The notes: generated by a model not told the origin, from the sequence alone. A stretch of DNA of 11,294 bases from JAZDPK01 sp043797615 (GCA_043797615.1 JAZDPK010000013.1:1-11294); one strand, 5' to 3'; shown: positions 1 through 5,324, counted from the stretch's first letter. Numbers and translations: made by a program.

Positions 1-81
1 ACGCAGGTGAGCGCGAAGAATTTGATTGATATTAAGAGCCCGTTGGAGTTGCTTGGCGCCAAAAATGGCGGTAACGGGTGA
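1..81 (+). CDS. C-terminal fragment of an unidentified protein (5' end outside window)
   Basis: Frame 1 is open from the first base and ends at TGA 79-81, giving 26 residues that end in ELLGAKNGGNG. No start codon is needed because the gene enters from the left edge. Three things support a real gene end: protein-like composition, GC-rich codon use matching the other genes here, and a strong forward terminator 24 bp past the stop. The fragment is too short to identify a family or function. The spacer to the convergent lipoprotein gene contains only terminators. Confidence 0.55.
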   Translation, partial: TQVSAKNLIDIKSPLELLGAKNGGNG

Positions 82-104
82 ATTGGGTCGCACGCCGCCG
101 GGCG

Positions 105-126
105 CGCCGGAAAGCCGGCGTTTTTT
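105..126 (+). terminator. Rho-independent terminator of the left-edge gene
   Basis: A six-base-pair all-GC stem (CGCCGG 105-110 with CCGGCG 115-120) closes an AAAG tetraloop and is followed at once by six T (121-126). It lies 24 bp after the stop of the partial gene. Confidence 0.8.
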
Positions 127-152
127 AAAAAAATCAAAATCGCGGATCGATT
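125..152 (-). terminator. Possible terminator of the lipoprotein gene
   Basis: On the reverse strand AATCG (152-148) can pair with CGATT (142-138) around a five-base loop. A T-rich run follows, seen on the plus strand as A-rich 127-139. The stem is short, so this is moderate evidence. It lies just past the lipoprotein stop and abuts the forward terminator. Confidence 0.4.
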
Positions 153-166
153 CGACGTTTTTTGGA

Positions 167-829
167 CTAATCTTTTTCCGGCTCGACAAATTTGAAACTC
201 TTCGCCATGTCTTGGTCGTAATAGATGCCGTTTCCGTCCGCTCCTTTTACTTCGCTATTGATGAACGTTGGCGCTTGTCCGACGGTCCAAGCGGCCGCGC
301 AGTGGAATGCCGGCGAATATTTCAAGGCGAAAGCGTAATTCAGCCAGCATCCTTCCTCGATCCTTTCGTTTCGATTGGCGATTTGCACGTCAAACACGCC
401 CGATTGACCGGATGGAATTTTCGCGCCGAGATTGCAATCGGCGCCGTACATATTTTTTATGAATTGATCCAGCTCTTGGTCGTTGTTTGCCGTTTTAACG
501 ACTATCGCCCAGGGCAGCCCGGCGACTTTGTCAAAATCTGAAGCTGAGTTTTTGAATTGCGGCAGTTTAGACAGGTAACTGCTGTTTTCCGCGACCAGCC
601 AGAGCGCGTCGCCACTGGCGATGGTGCGGATCGCACCGTCGTCATTTTTTTTGGGGATATATATTTCAAAGCCGAGTTTCTGATTTTGATATTTCAACCA
701 GGTGTCGCTCACGTCAGGCGGTGAAACGACGGGATCGTCCGGCGCCGCTGGCGTTGCCGGTTGCAGGACGCAGGCGGATAGCGAGACGGCGCAGATGAGG
801 GCGAGGACCGGGAGGAGGAGTTTTTTCAT
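167..829 (-). CDS. Secreted lipoprotein of unknown function
   Basis: 220 residues. The N-terminus is a lipoprotein signal: MKK, a hydrophobic stretch, then the lipobox LSAC with the lipidated cysteine at residue 20. A Pro/Ala/Asp-rich linker (about 21-42) follows, as is usual for a tether to the membrane. The mature domain starts with a motif of the form YQN.KLGFEIYIPK (47-60), which resembles the 'Y.N...GF...YP' opening of small secreted domains found in many lipoproteins; the family itself is not recognised. Three further cysteines (132, 161, 177) could form a disulfide. The start was chosen because the signal peptide begins there. There is no Shine-Dalgarno sequence. A reverse-strand promoter at 941-969 would give a leader of about 105 nt. 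The gene is divergent from the glycosyltransferase, with which it shares only the promoter region. Role in the envelope is inferred from export alone. Confidence 0.88.
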   Translation of the reverse strand: MKKLLLPVLALICAVSLSACVLQPATPAAPDDPVVSPPDVSDTWLKYQNQKLGFEIYIPKKNDDGAIRTIASGDALWLVAENSSYLSKLPQFKNSASDFDKVAGLPWAIVVKTANNDQELDQFIKNMYGADCNLGAKIPSGQSGVFDVQIANRNERIEEGCWLNYAFALKYSPAFHCAAAWTVGQAPTFINSEVKGADGNGIYYDQDMAKSFKFVEPEKD

Positions 830-940
830 AGTGGTTGATTTGTTGTTGGGCTGACTTGGATGATTTTATGGTTCGTGTGAATTATGCCGCCGGAATTTTT
901 CAGAATTTCCAGTGGATATGGTACAATATGACTGATTGTT

Positions 941-969
941 ATTATATCAGGCGCAAGGGGTAAGAGCAA
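941..969 (-). promoter_or_regulatory. Extended -10 sigma-70-type promoter for the lipoprotein gene
   Basis: Reverse strand: -35 TTGCTC (969-964), 17 bp spacer, perfect -10 TATAAT (946-941), preceded by TGA, the extended -10 form. Expected transcript start is near 934, about 105 nt before the lipoprotein start. Confidence 0.65.
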
Positions 970-992
970 GTGAATTTTTGTTTTACGTTTAT

Positions 993-1021
993 TTGACATT
1001 TTATCTTCCATGTGCTATATT
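993..1021 (+). promoter_or_regulatory. Strong sigma-70-type promoter for the glycosyltransferase
   Basis: Perfect -35 TTGACA (993-998), 17 bp spacer, -10 TATATT (1016-1021) with TGC just before it (extended -10). Expected start is near 1028, giving a leader of about 86 nt. The leader contains a small hairpin (GGCA 1037-1040 with TGCC 1045-1048, extendable with one bulge). This promoter and the reverse one at 941-969 are back to back, 24 bp apart. Confidence 0.78.
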
Positions 1022-1113
1022 TTACGGTTATTGCGCGGCATTTCTGCCGGCGTTGATGCTTGGGTGAGCGGGCGACTGAAAGTCAATCCGTATCATCCTT
1101 ATTCGCATTTTTT

Positions 1114-2280
1114 ATGAAGATAGCTTTCATCGGCCAAAAAGGAATTCCCATGACCTTCGGCGGCGTGGAAAAGCACGTCGAGCGTTTGGCTTGCGGCCTC
1201 GCGAAAAAAGGCCACCAAGTTTTCGTTTACACTCGGCCTTGGTACACTCCGGCGAACAAGAAAAATTATAAAGGCGTTAAATTGATCAGCGTTAGATCGA
1301 TTAAGAGAAAAAATATGGACGCCATTTCACATGTGATTCTTTCAACGCTTGACGCGATGAAAAAAGATTACGACATCATCCATTATCACGGCGTGGGCCC
1401 GGCCTTGATCGCCTGGCTGCCGAAGCTTTTCAAGCCGAGCGCGAAAGTGATTATCACTTTTCATTCGATCGACCGCAGGCATCAGAAATGGAGTTTATTC
1501 GCCAGAATTTTTTTGCATATCGGCGAGTGGTTCAGCGTTAAATTTTCAAACGAAACGATCGCCGTTTCCAAGCTTTTACAAATTTATTGCAAAGAAAAAT
1601 ACAACGCGGACACGATTTACATTCCGAACGGCGTGGATATTCCGCGCTTGGTCAAGCCTGATCTGATTGAAAAACAATTCGGCTTGGAAAATAATAATTA
1701 CATTTTATTTTTGTCGCGTTTGGTAAAACATAAAGGCGCGCATTATTTGATCGAAGCGTTCAACGCGATGAAAACAAAAAAGAAATTGGTGATTGCCGGC
1801 GCATCCGCTTTTACCGATTCGTATGTCGCGTTTTTAAAAGAAAAAGCCGACAGTAATCCGAACATCATTTTTGCTGGCAATGTGGCCGGCGGCGGCAAGA
1901 TGTGGCAGGAGCTTTATTCGAACGCTTATCTTTTCGTCCATCCGTCGGAAAGCGAAGGTTTGCCGATCGTGATTTTGGAAGCGATGAGCTTCGGCAAGGC
2001 GGTTTTGGCGTCGGATATTCCGGAAAATATGGAAGTTTTGGCCGGCGGATACGGATTCACTTTCCACAATAAAAAAGTGAATGATTTGAAAAAGAAATTG
2101 AAATACGCACTCGAGTGCCCGACGTTGGTCAATCGCATCGGTCTGAACGGCCGCGAATACGTGCGGAAAAATTATAATTGGAAAGACATTGTCAATTCGG
2201 TGGAAAGGGTTTATGTGGAGGCGCTGGGAGCGTATTCTTATGAAAAAAAATTGCATCGGAAAGTAAAGAAAGCGTATTGA
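1114..2280 (+). CDS. GT4-family glycosyltransferase (GT-B fold, retaining)
   Basis: 388 residues, normal length for the family. It probably moves a sugar from a nucleotide-sugar donor to a membrane-associated or glycan acceptor on the cytoplasmic face, for envelope polysaccharide or glycoprotein assembly; donor and acceptor cannot be told. The N-terminal Rossmann domain starts MKIAFIGQKGIP with the acceptor-side motif GGVEKHVERL (16-25). The hinge region has IPNGVD (170-175), and the C-terminal donor domain starts near FLSRLVKHKGAHYLIEAF (199-216). The EX7E motif is present as E281-GLPIVIL-E289. A TTG 54 bp upstream (1060) extends the frame, but ATG 1114 fits the family N-terminus exactly. 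There is no Shine-Dalgarno sequence. The gene is transcribed alone from 993-1021 and ends at TGA before a bidirectional terminator. Confidence 0.93.
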   Translation: MKIAFIGQKGIPMTFGGVEKHVERLACGLAKKGHQVFVYTRPWYTPANKKNYKGVKLISVRSIKRKNMDAISHVILSTLDAMKKDYDIIHYHGVGPALIAWLPKLFKPSAKVIITFHSIDRRHQKWSLFARIFLHIGEWFSVKFSNETIAVSKLLQIYCKEKYNADTIYIPNGVDIPRLVKPDLIEKQFGLENNNYILFLSRLVKHKGAHYLIEAFNAMKTKKKLVIAGASAFTDSYVAFLKEKADSNPNIIFAGNVAGGGKMWQELYSNAYLFVHPSESEGLPIVILEAMSFGKAVLASDIPENMEVLAGGYGFTFHNKKVNDLKKKLKYALECPTLVNRIGLNGREYVRKNYNWKDIVNSVERVYVEALGAYSYEKKLHRKVKKAY

Positions 2281-2281
2281 A

Positions 2282-2330
2282 AAGGTGAGAAGGGTGGGTA
2301 GAGTGATTAAGGTGGGAAAGGTGGGAAAAG
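2282..2330. repeat. Degenerate GGTGGG-type 9-10 bp tandem words
   Basis: Directly after the glycosyltransferase stop, five purine-rich units of 9-10 bp (forms such as AAGGTGAGA, AGGGTGGGTA, AGGTGGGAA) follow each other with little spacer. The rest of the gap to 2430 is AT-rich and contains the terminator at 2362-2391. Confidence 0.55.
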
Positions 2331-2361
2331 AGAGACAAGTGGAATAAAATAAAATTTCAAT

Positions 2362-2391
2362 AAAAAGCAGGCGAATGAGTCGTCTGTTTTT
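2362..2391. terminator. Bidirectional terminator between convergent genes
   Basis: An eight-pair stem (GCAGGCGA 2367-2374 with TCGTCTGT 2380-2387, two G-T pairs on the forward RNA) closes the loop ATGAG. AAAAA (2362-2366) and TTTTT (2387-2391) flank it, so either strand gives a hairpin plus U-tract. It serves the forward glycosyltransferase and the reverse HTH gene. Confidence 0.75.
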
Positions 2392-2430
2392 GATTATTTT
2401 TTTAATTTATTATTTTTTAATTTTGATTTC

Positions 2431-2754
2431 TTAAACAGTTTTTTCGTTTTTCGGTTTTTCCGTTTTCTCCGCAATCGCATCAGGGCTCGGGCTGAATTTT
2501 TTTGCTTTTATTTTCCAGGCTTCGACAAATTGGCCAATGCCTTTATTTTCCAATTTGTTCTTGACGGTTGTCCTGTTTTGTGACCATTGCACCAAGCTTT
2601 CGAAGTTAATCTTATACCTGCTTTGCACCACGATATAGCGCAATTCCTGGTTTTTTATCGCCCGCCTGATCGTGTGCGCGTCAACGCCAAAAAGCCTGGC
2701 CGCTTCGGAAACAGACACGCGAACCGGATATTTTGGCTTGTCATCTATGGACAT
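2431..2754 (-). CDS. Small helix-turn-helix DNA-binding protein (MerR/excisionase-like HTH)
   Basis: 107 residues. Residues 12-59 form an HTH_17-like DNA-binding domain: RVSVSEAARLFGVDAHTIRR holds the helix-turn-helix, followed by a short wing (IVVQSRYKINFESLVQW) of the MerR/excisionase type. The C-terminal 45 residues are rich in Lys/Glu/Pro and look disordered. There is no sign of phage genes nearby, so a host regulator is more likely than an excisionase. The frame stays open upstream to 2961, but that extension is translated low-complexity leader sequence. The start at 2754 (MSIDDKPKYP) sits just before the conserved domain. A TTGACA/TATACT promoter at 2902-2930 gives a leader of about 140 nt that contains a 28 bp palindrome, a possible site for this protein or another regulator (inference). 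No Shine-Dalgarno sequence. Confidence 0.82.
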   Translation of the reverse strand: MSIDDKPKYPVRVSVSEAARLFGVDAHTIRRAIKNQELRYIVVQSRYKINFESLVQWSQNRTTVKNKLENKGIGQFVEAWKIKAKKFSPSPDAIAEKTEKPKNEKTV

Positions 2755-2850
2755 AAGAAAAGGGTTAAGAAGGCGTGAGAGGGCATAAGAAGGCAAAGAA
2801 TATGTGCGATAGAGATTTTCCACTATCCAATTTCCAACCTCCAATTTCCA
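2755..2850. repeat. Two short word arrays in the leader of the HTH gene
   Basis: 2755-2800 contains repeated purine-rich words of about 9-12 bp (AAGAAGGCGTG, AGAGGGCAT, AAGAAGGCAA). 2826-2836 and 2840-2850 are perfect 11 bp direct copies of TCCAATTTCCA with a 14 bp period. Both lie in the untranslated leader predicted from the promoter at 2902-2930. Confidence 0.5.
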
Positions 2851-2851
2851 T

Positions 2852-2879
2852 TGTTTGTATACACTAGTGTAGACAAACA
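2852..2879. promoter_or_regulatory. 28 bp near-perfect palindrome, candidate operator or leader hairpin
   Basis: The sequence is symmetric about 2865/2866: 13 of 14 base pairs match, the only mismatch being 2859/2872. The core is TACACTAGTGTA, flanked by GTTTGT and ACAAAC. It begins about 16 nt downstream of the predicted start of the HTH transcript, a classical position for a repressor site. It could equally act as an RNA hairpin. Confidence 0.65.
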
Positions 2880-2901
2880 GGCGAGTTGAGCTGATGTTTA
2901 C

Positions 2902-2930
2902 AGTATAGAAAAGGGTGGGAATATTGTCAA
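2902..2930 (-). promoter_or_regulatory. Strong sigma-70-type promoter for the HTH gene
   Basis: Reverse strand: perfect -35 TTGACA (2930-2925), 17 bp spacer, -10 TATACT (2907-2902). Expected start is near 2895. Confidence 0.78.
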
Positions 2931-2937
2931 GAAGTGG

Positions 2938-2962
2938 CATGAAACATGTATCATGTAACATG
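2938..2962. repeat. Four CATG words at exact 7 bp spacing
   Basis: CATG occurs at 2938, 2945, 2952 and 2959, separated by AAA, TAT and TAA. The array sits just upstream of the -35 box of the reverse promoter, so it could be a helically irregular protein-binding site or another low-complexity word array. Confidence 0.45.
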
Positions 2963-3007
2963 AAACAGAAAACGAAAAAAGAAGCATGAAATAGTGATTT
3001 AAAATCG

Positions 3008-3021
3008 CTGACTAAAGTCAG
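3008..3021. promoter_or_regulatory. Short dyad CTGACT-AA-AGTCAG
   Basis: A perfect 6 bp inverted repeat with a 2 bp spacer, 22 bp upstream of the forward -35 box at 3044. Candidate regulator site; chance cannot be excluded at this size. Confidence 0.3.
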
Positions 3022-3043
3022 GTGGAATCGAATTAACTAAACC

Positions 3044-3072
3044 TTGTGAATTCGTATTAAATAGAGTATGAT
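3044..3072 (+). promoter_or_regulatory. Sigma-70-type promoter upstream of the sigma factor gene
   Basis: -35 TTGTGA (3044-3049), 17 bp spacer, -10 TATGAT (3067-3072). Expected start is near 3079, giving a leader of about 110 nt. Could provide basal expression of the sigma factor. Confidence 0.6.
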
Positions 3073-3155
3073 GATAAGGCACTGTCATATTGAATCAGCT
3101 TTATTTTTAATTTTAGCTGTATTTAGCCTTTTCGCATAATTTATAGACTGGGGTT

Positions 3156-3181
3156 TGTAACATTTAACTCATTAATCCGTC
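3156..3181 (+). promoter_or_regulatory. ECF-type promoter, probably autoregulatory
   Basis: TGTAAC (3156-3161), 16 bp, CGTC (3178-3181). This matches the AAC ... CGT architecture known for ECF sigma promoters such as Bacillus SigX, SigW and SigM. The expected start is 3188-3189, at the A of the ATG, so the transcript would be leaderless or nearly so. That the sigma encoded directly downstream uses it is inference. Confidence 0.5.
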
Positions 3182-3188
3182 TTATTAA

Positions 3189-3740
3189 ATGCACAAGTCT
3201 TCATTAAAAGAAAAATACCTCATATTCAAGGTTCGCCAGAATAAGGATGCTGATGCTTACGGGCAATTATACGACTATTACGTGGATCGGATATTCCGTT
3301 TCATTTTGTTCAAAGTCTCATCGATCGAAGAGGCCGAGGACTTGACTTCGGAAGTGTTCTTGAAAACCTGGGAATATGTTAATAACGGTGCGGGCAAAAT
3401 TAAAAATTTGAACGCTTTGCTTTATAAAGTCGCGAGAAACGCGGTCATTGATCATTACCGCGCGAAGAGCGGCGACGCCGTTGCCACGGACGAAGAGCAG
3501 ATGGAATTAATTCAAGACAAGCGCGATTTGGAAGGCGAGGCGAACGCGAAAATCGAGATATTGAATATTGAAAAGCATTTGAAAAAATTGAAAGACGTTT
3601 ACAGAGAAATTATCATTCTAAAATACATTGAAGAATTTTCCATCGGCGAAATCGCGGAAATCGTTGACAAGAGCAAAGGAAACGTGAGAGTGCTTTTGCA
3701 CCGCGCGCTGCAGGCGCTCCGGGAAATCGCCGGGGAATAA
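3189..3740 (+). CDS. ECF-type sigma-70 family RNA polymerase sigma factor
   Basis: 183 residues, typical of ECF (group 4) sigma factors, which have only regions 2 and 4. Region 2 spans about 24-92: DLTSEVFLKTWE (51-62) is the core-binding helix 2.2, and NLNALLYKVARNAVIDHYR (73-91) covers 2.3/2.4, which melts and reads the -10 element. An acidic linker (95-120) joins it to region 4 (about 127-179), where the HTH FSIGEIAEIVDKSKGNVRVL (150-169) reads the -35. It directs core RNA polymerase to a regulon that cannot be defined from sequence. The upstream TGTAAC-N16-CGTC suggests autoregulation. The DUF5667-like membrane protein 115 bp downstream on the same strand is the likely anti-sigma or sensor. 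The start has no Shine-Dalgarno sequence; ATG 3189 gives the normal family N-terminus. Confidence 0.93.
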   Translation: MHKSSLKEKYLIFKVRQNKDADAYGQLYDYYVDRIFRFILFKVSSIEEAEDLTSEVFLKTWEYVNNGAGKIKNLNALLYKVARNAVIDHYRAKSGDAVATDEEQMELIQDKRDLEGEANAKIEILNIEKHLKKLKDVYREIIILKYIEEFSIGEIAEIVDKSKGNVRVLLHRALQALREIAGE

Positions 3741-3750
3741 AAGAAAAAGA

Positions 3751-3850
3751 GAGTTTATTAGAAGTTGATTAGAGTTAATAGAAGTTGATCACTGTGAAAC
3801 TTGTCTTAAGAATCAACATTAATAAACTGCAATAAACCTCAATCAACTTG
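3751..3850. repeat. Facing arrays of degenerate 10 bp words
   Basis: The left arm (3751-3790) is four words: GAGTTTATTA, GAAGTTGATTA, GAGTTAATA, GAAGTTGATC. The right arm (3811-3850) read on the reverse strand is again four words of the same family (AAGTTGATTG, AGGTTTATTG, CAGTTTATTA, ATGTTGATT). A 20 bp spacer (3791-3810) separates them. The arms are partly complementary, so the RNA between the sigma gene and the next gene could fold into a long imperfect stem-loop. No clear promoter for the next gene was seen here. Confidence 0.6.
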
Positions 3851-3855
3851 TAATT

Positions 3856-4977
3856 ATGCCAGCGGAAAATATCATCAAGCAATTACAATCATTGAAAGAA
3901 ATCAAACCGAACAAAGACTGGGTCAATTCCGAGCGCGAGCTTTTGCTGTCGCAAATCGCCGTCCAGAGCTCGCCGAAGCCGCAGTCTTTTTTAGTCAACA
4001 GCTGGTTCATGGCAAAGTCTCTGATGCCGGGCGGCATGATGAAATTCGTTGCCAAACCAATAGGCGTTTTGACGGTATTGGCCGCGTTCCTTTTCAGCAC
4101 CGGCGCCCTGGGCGTCAACGCTTCGAAAGGCAGCCTGCCGGGCGATTTCCTTTATCCGGTTAAATTAAAAACCGAGCAAGTCAAAGTCGGCCTGACCGCC
4201 GGTTCGGAGAAAAAAGCGGAAATGCACGTCCAATTCGCCGGCGAGCGGGTCAAGGAAATAGAAAAGGTCAGCCGGCAAGCCACGACTCCGGATCATAAAA
4301 AAGCGCAGATCCAGGCGGCGGCGGCCGTGCTGACGCAGGAAATGCAGAAAGCGCAGGAGCATCTGGAAGTGGCGAAAAACGACAAGCAGAAATCAGGCGA
4401 TCTGATTCAAGTGATAAAGAGCGTCGACGAGAAGACCGACGAGATCAGCGCCCAAATCGTTCAAAAGCAGACCGAATTGAAAGCGGACAGGGAAATCAAT
4501 CGAACATTGCAAAAAGCGGTTGACGCGGCGGACAATACCGGCGTCAAGGCGGTCGAGGTTATTGTGGATAAAAATCAAAAAGGCGACATCCAATTGTCGG
4601 AAAACGAACTGGTGGGGATCATTGAAAAGAAAATAGAAAAAACAAGCGAGCAGATAAATCAAGTCAATCAGGCGGCCGGCGTAATCAACGCGAACGCCGC
4701 GGCGGTTCAAGGCGGCGCGGCCGGTTCGGGCGGCAATGCGTCGCAGCCCGCGGGCGCCGGATCATTGGCGAGCGATTTCAAAGACAAGCCGGCGGAAGCA
4801 AAGCAGATTTTGTCGGAGGCGCAAGTCATGCTGGATCAGGGCGATTTGACGTCGGCGATCGAGAAAGTCAAGCAAAGCGTGGAAATAACGCAGGAAGCGC
4901 AGCAAACCGTGAATGAAATAACGCCCGCGGCCGCTGCGCCTGTCCAGACGAACGGCACGGCGGGAAGCGGCTCTTAA
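3856..4977 (+). CDS. DUF5667-like single-pass membrane protein, putative anti-sigma factor
   Basis: 373 residues. The N-terminal 62 residues (IIKQLQSLKEIKPNKDWV...) are polar and predicted cytoplasmic, where a sigma factor could be held. One membrane helix lies at about 66-88. It is followed by GSLPGDFLYPVKLKTEQVKV (92-111), the hallmark opening of DUF5667, and a long Lys/Glu/Gln-rich helical region to about 270, probably coiled coil, outside the membrane. A Gly/Ala/Ser-rich linker (271-303) leads to a TPR-like helical pair (about 312-350: AKQILSEAQVMLDQGDLTSA) and a Pro/Ala/Gly tail. The cytoplasmic tail plus membrane helix plus extracytoplasmic domain, next to an ECF sigma gene, fits an anti-sigma/sensor role; this is inference because no ZAS zinc motif is visible. 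Likely co-transcribed with the sigma gene. Start has no Shine-Dalgarno sequence. Confidence 0.8.
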   Translation: MPAENIIKQLQSLKEIKPNKDWVNSERELLLSQIAVQSSPKPQSFLVNSWFMAKSLMPGGMMKFVAKPIGVLTVLAAFLFSTGALGVNASKGSLPGDFLYPVKLKTEQVKVGLTAGSEKKAEMHVQFAGERVKEIEKVSRQATTPDHKKAQIQAAAAVLTQEMQKAQEHLEVAKNDKQKSGDLIQVIKSVDEKTDEISAQIVQKQTELKADREINRTLQKAVDAADNTGVKAVEVIVDKNQKGDIQLSENELVGIIEKKIEKTSEQINQVNQAAGVINANAAAVQGGAAGSGGNASQPAGAGSLASDFKDKPAEAKQILSEAQVMLDQGDLTSAIEKVKQSVEITQEAQQTVNEITPAAAAPVQTNGTAGSGS

Positions 4978-5087
4978 TCAATAAGACAAGAAATCAATAA
5001 AACAATAAAACAATAAATCAAGAAAACAAGAAATCAATAAGACAAGAAATCAAGAAAACAATAAAACAATAAAACAATAAATCAAGA
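4976..5087. repeat. Fourteen phased copies of a degenerate 8 bp repeat
   Basis: From the stop codon onward the sequence divides without a single indel into 14 octamers of the form A-[AG]-[AT]-C-A-A-[TG]-A. Variants are AATCAATA (3), AGACAAGA (2), AAACAATA (5), AATCAAGA (3) and AAACAAGA (1). Variation is confined to positions 2, 3 and 7. No coding potential or terminator is seen in it. Confidence 0.85.
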
Positions 5088-5090
5088 ATG

Positions 5091-5126
5091 AAGATTGCTT
5101 CCCCCGCATTTGCGGGGTCGCAATGA
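5091..5126. repeat. REP-like palindromic element, single copy
   Basis: Outer arms ATTGC (5094-5098) and GCAAT (5120-5124) enclose an inner GC stem (CCCCGC 5102-5107 with GCGGGG 5112-5117, loop ATTT). The outer sequence GAAGATTGCTTC...CGCAATGA matches the units at 11121-11273, so both belong to one dispersed palindrome family. No T-run follows on either strand, so it is not an obvious terminator. Confidence 0.7.
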
Positions 5127-5201
5127 TAATTAAAAAATAAAGGCGGAGATTGGGATTTTTTAAAAATTCCAGTATCCGAATTTATCATATAAATAACAAA
5201 T

Positions 5202-5289
5202 CCTAAAGTTTTCTCTTTAGGTTGCGGTCGGCCCAAAAGGTCGGGCCCTGAAAAGGGGCGGCTGGCGCATAACTAAATAATAAGGGCGC
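5202..5289 (+). other. Candidate structured RNA leader of the S-layer-like gene
   Basis: A GC-rich island in an AT-rich spacer. Hairpin CCTAAAG (5202-5208) with CTTTAGG (5215-5221) is followed by TGCG (5223-5226), which can pair with CGCA (5266-5269) around two further small hairpins (CGGCC/GGTCG 5229-5243; GCCC/GGGC 5245-5259). GCGC 5265-5268 can instead pair with GCGC 5286-5289, so two folds are mutually exclusive. It matches no riboswitch class I know. No convincing promoter was found upstream, so transcription of this leader is assumed. Confidence 0.3.
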
Positions 5290-5291
5290 GT

Positions 5292-5324
5292 TCAATTGCT
5301 TGCCTTTCCCGGGAAAACAATTGA
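5292..5324. promoter_or_regulatory. Nested dyad just upstream of the S-layer-like gene
   Basis: TCAATTG (5292-5298) and CAATTGA (5318-5324) flank the perfect 12 bp palindrome TTTCCCGGGAAA (5305-5316). It overlaps a TTGACA (5321-5326) and lies 28 bp before the ATG. Candidate operator. Confidence 0.35.

Larger units (their letters stand above)
2755..3188. other. Gene-free divergent regulatory region
   Basis: This 434 bp AT-rich spacer separates the reverse HTH gene from the forward sigma factor gene. It holds word-like repeats, a long palindrome, one reverse and two forward promoter candidates, and short dyads, each listed separately. Apart from the unlikely N-terminal extension of the HTH frame, no coding sequence is supported here. 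Confidence 0.7.

Noticed and set aside
26..541. 171-residue forward ORF
   Set aside because: Antisense to the lipoprotein gene, which has a signal peptide and lipobox; it also runs through two terminators.
826..1011. 61-residue reverse ORF overlapping the lipoprotein start by ATGA
   Set aside because: It lies over the divergent promoters, including the extended -10 promoter of the lipoprotein, is AT-rich, and its protein has no recognisable features.
1060..1113. TTG start giving an 18-residue extension of the glycosyltransferase
   Set aside because: ATG 1114 starts exactly at the family N-terminus MKIAFIG; the extension is leader sequence.
2755..2961. N-terminal extension of the HTH protein by 69 residues
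   Set aside because: It would translate the leader words, the palindrome and the promoter; the HTH domain starts just after ATG 2754.
5018..5236. 72-residue reverse ORF in the spacer
   Set aside because: Made of the translated octamer array and the palindrome.
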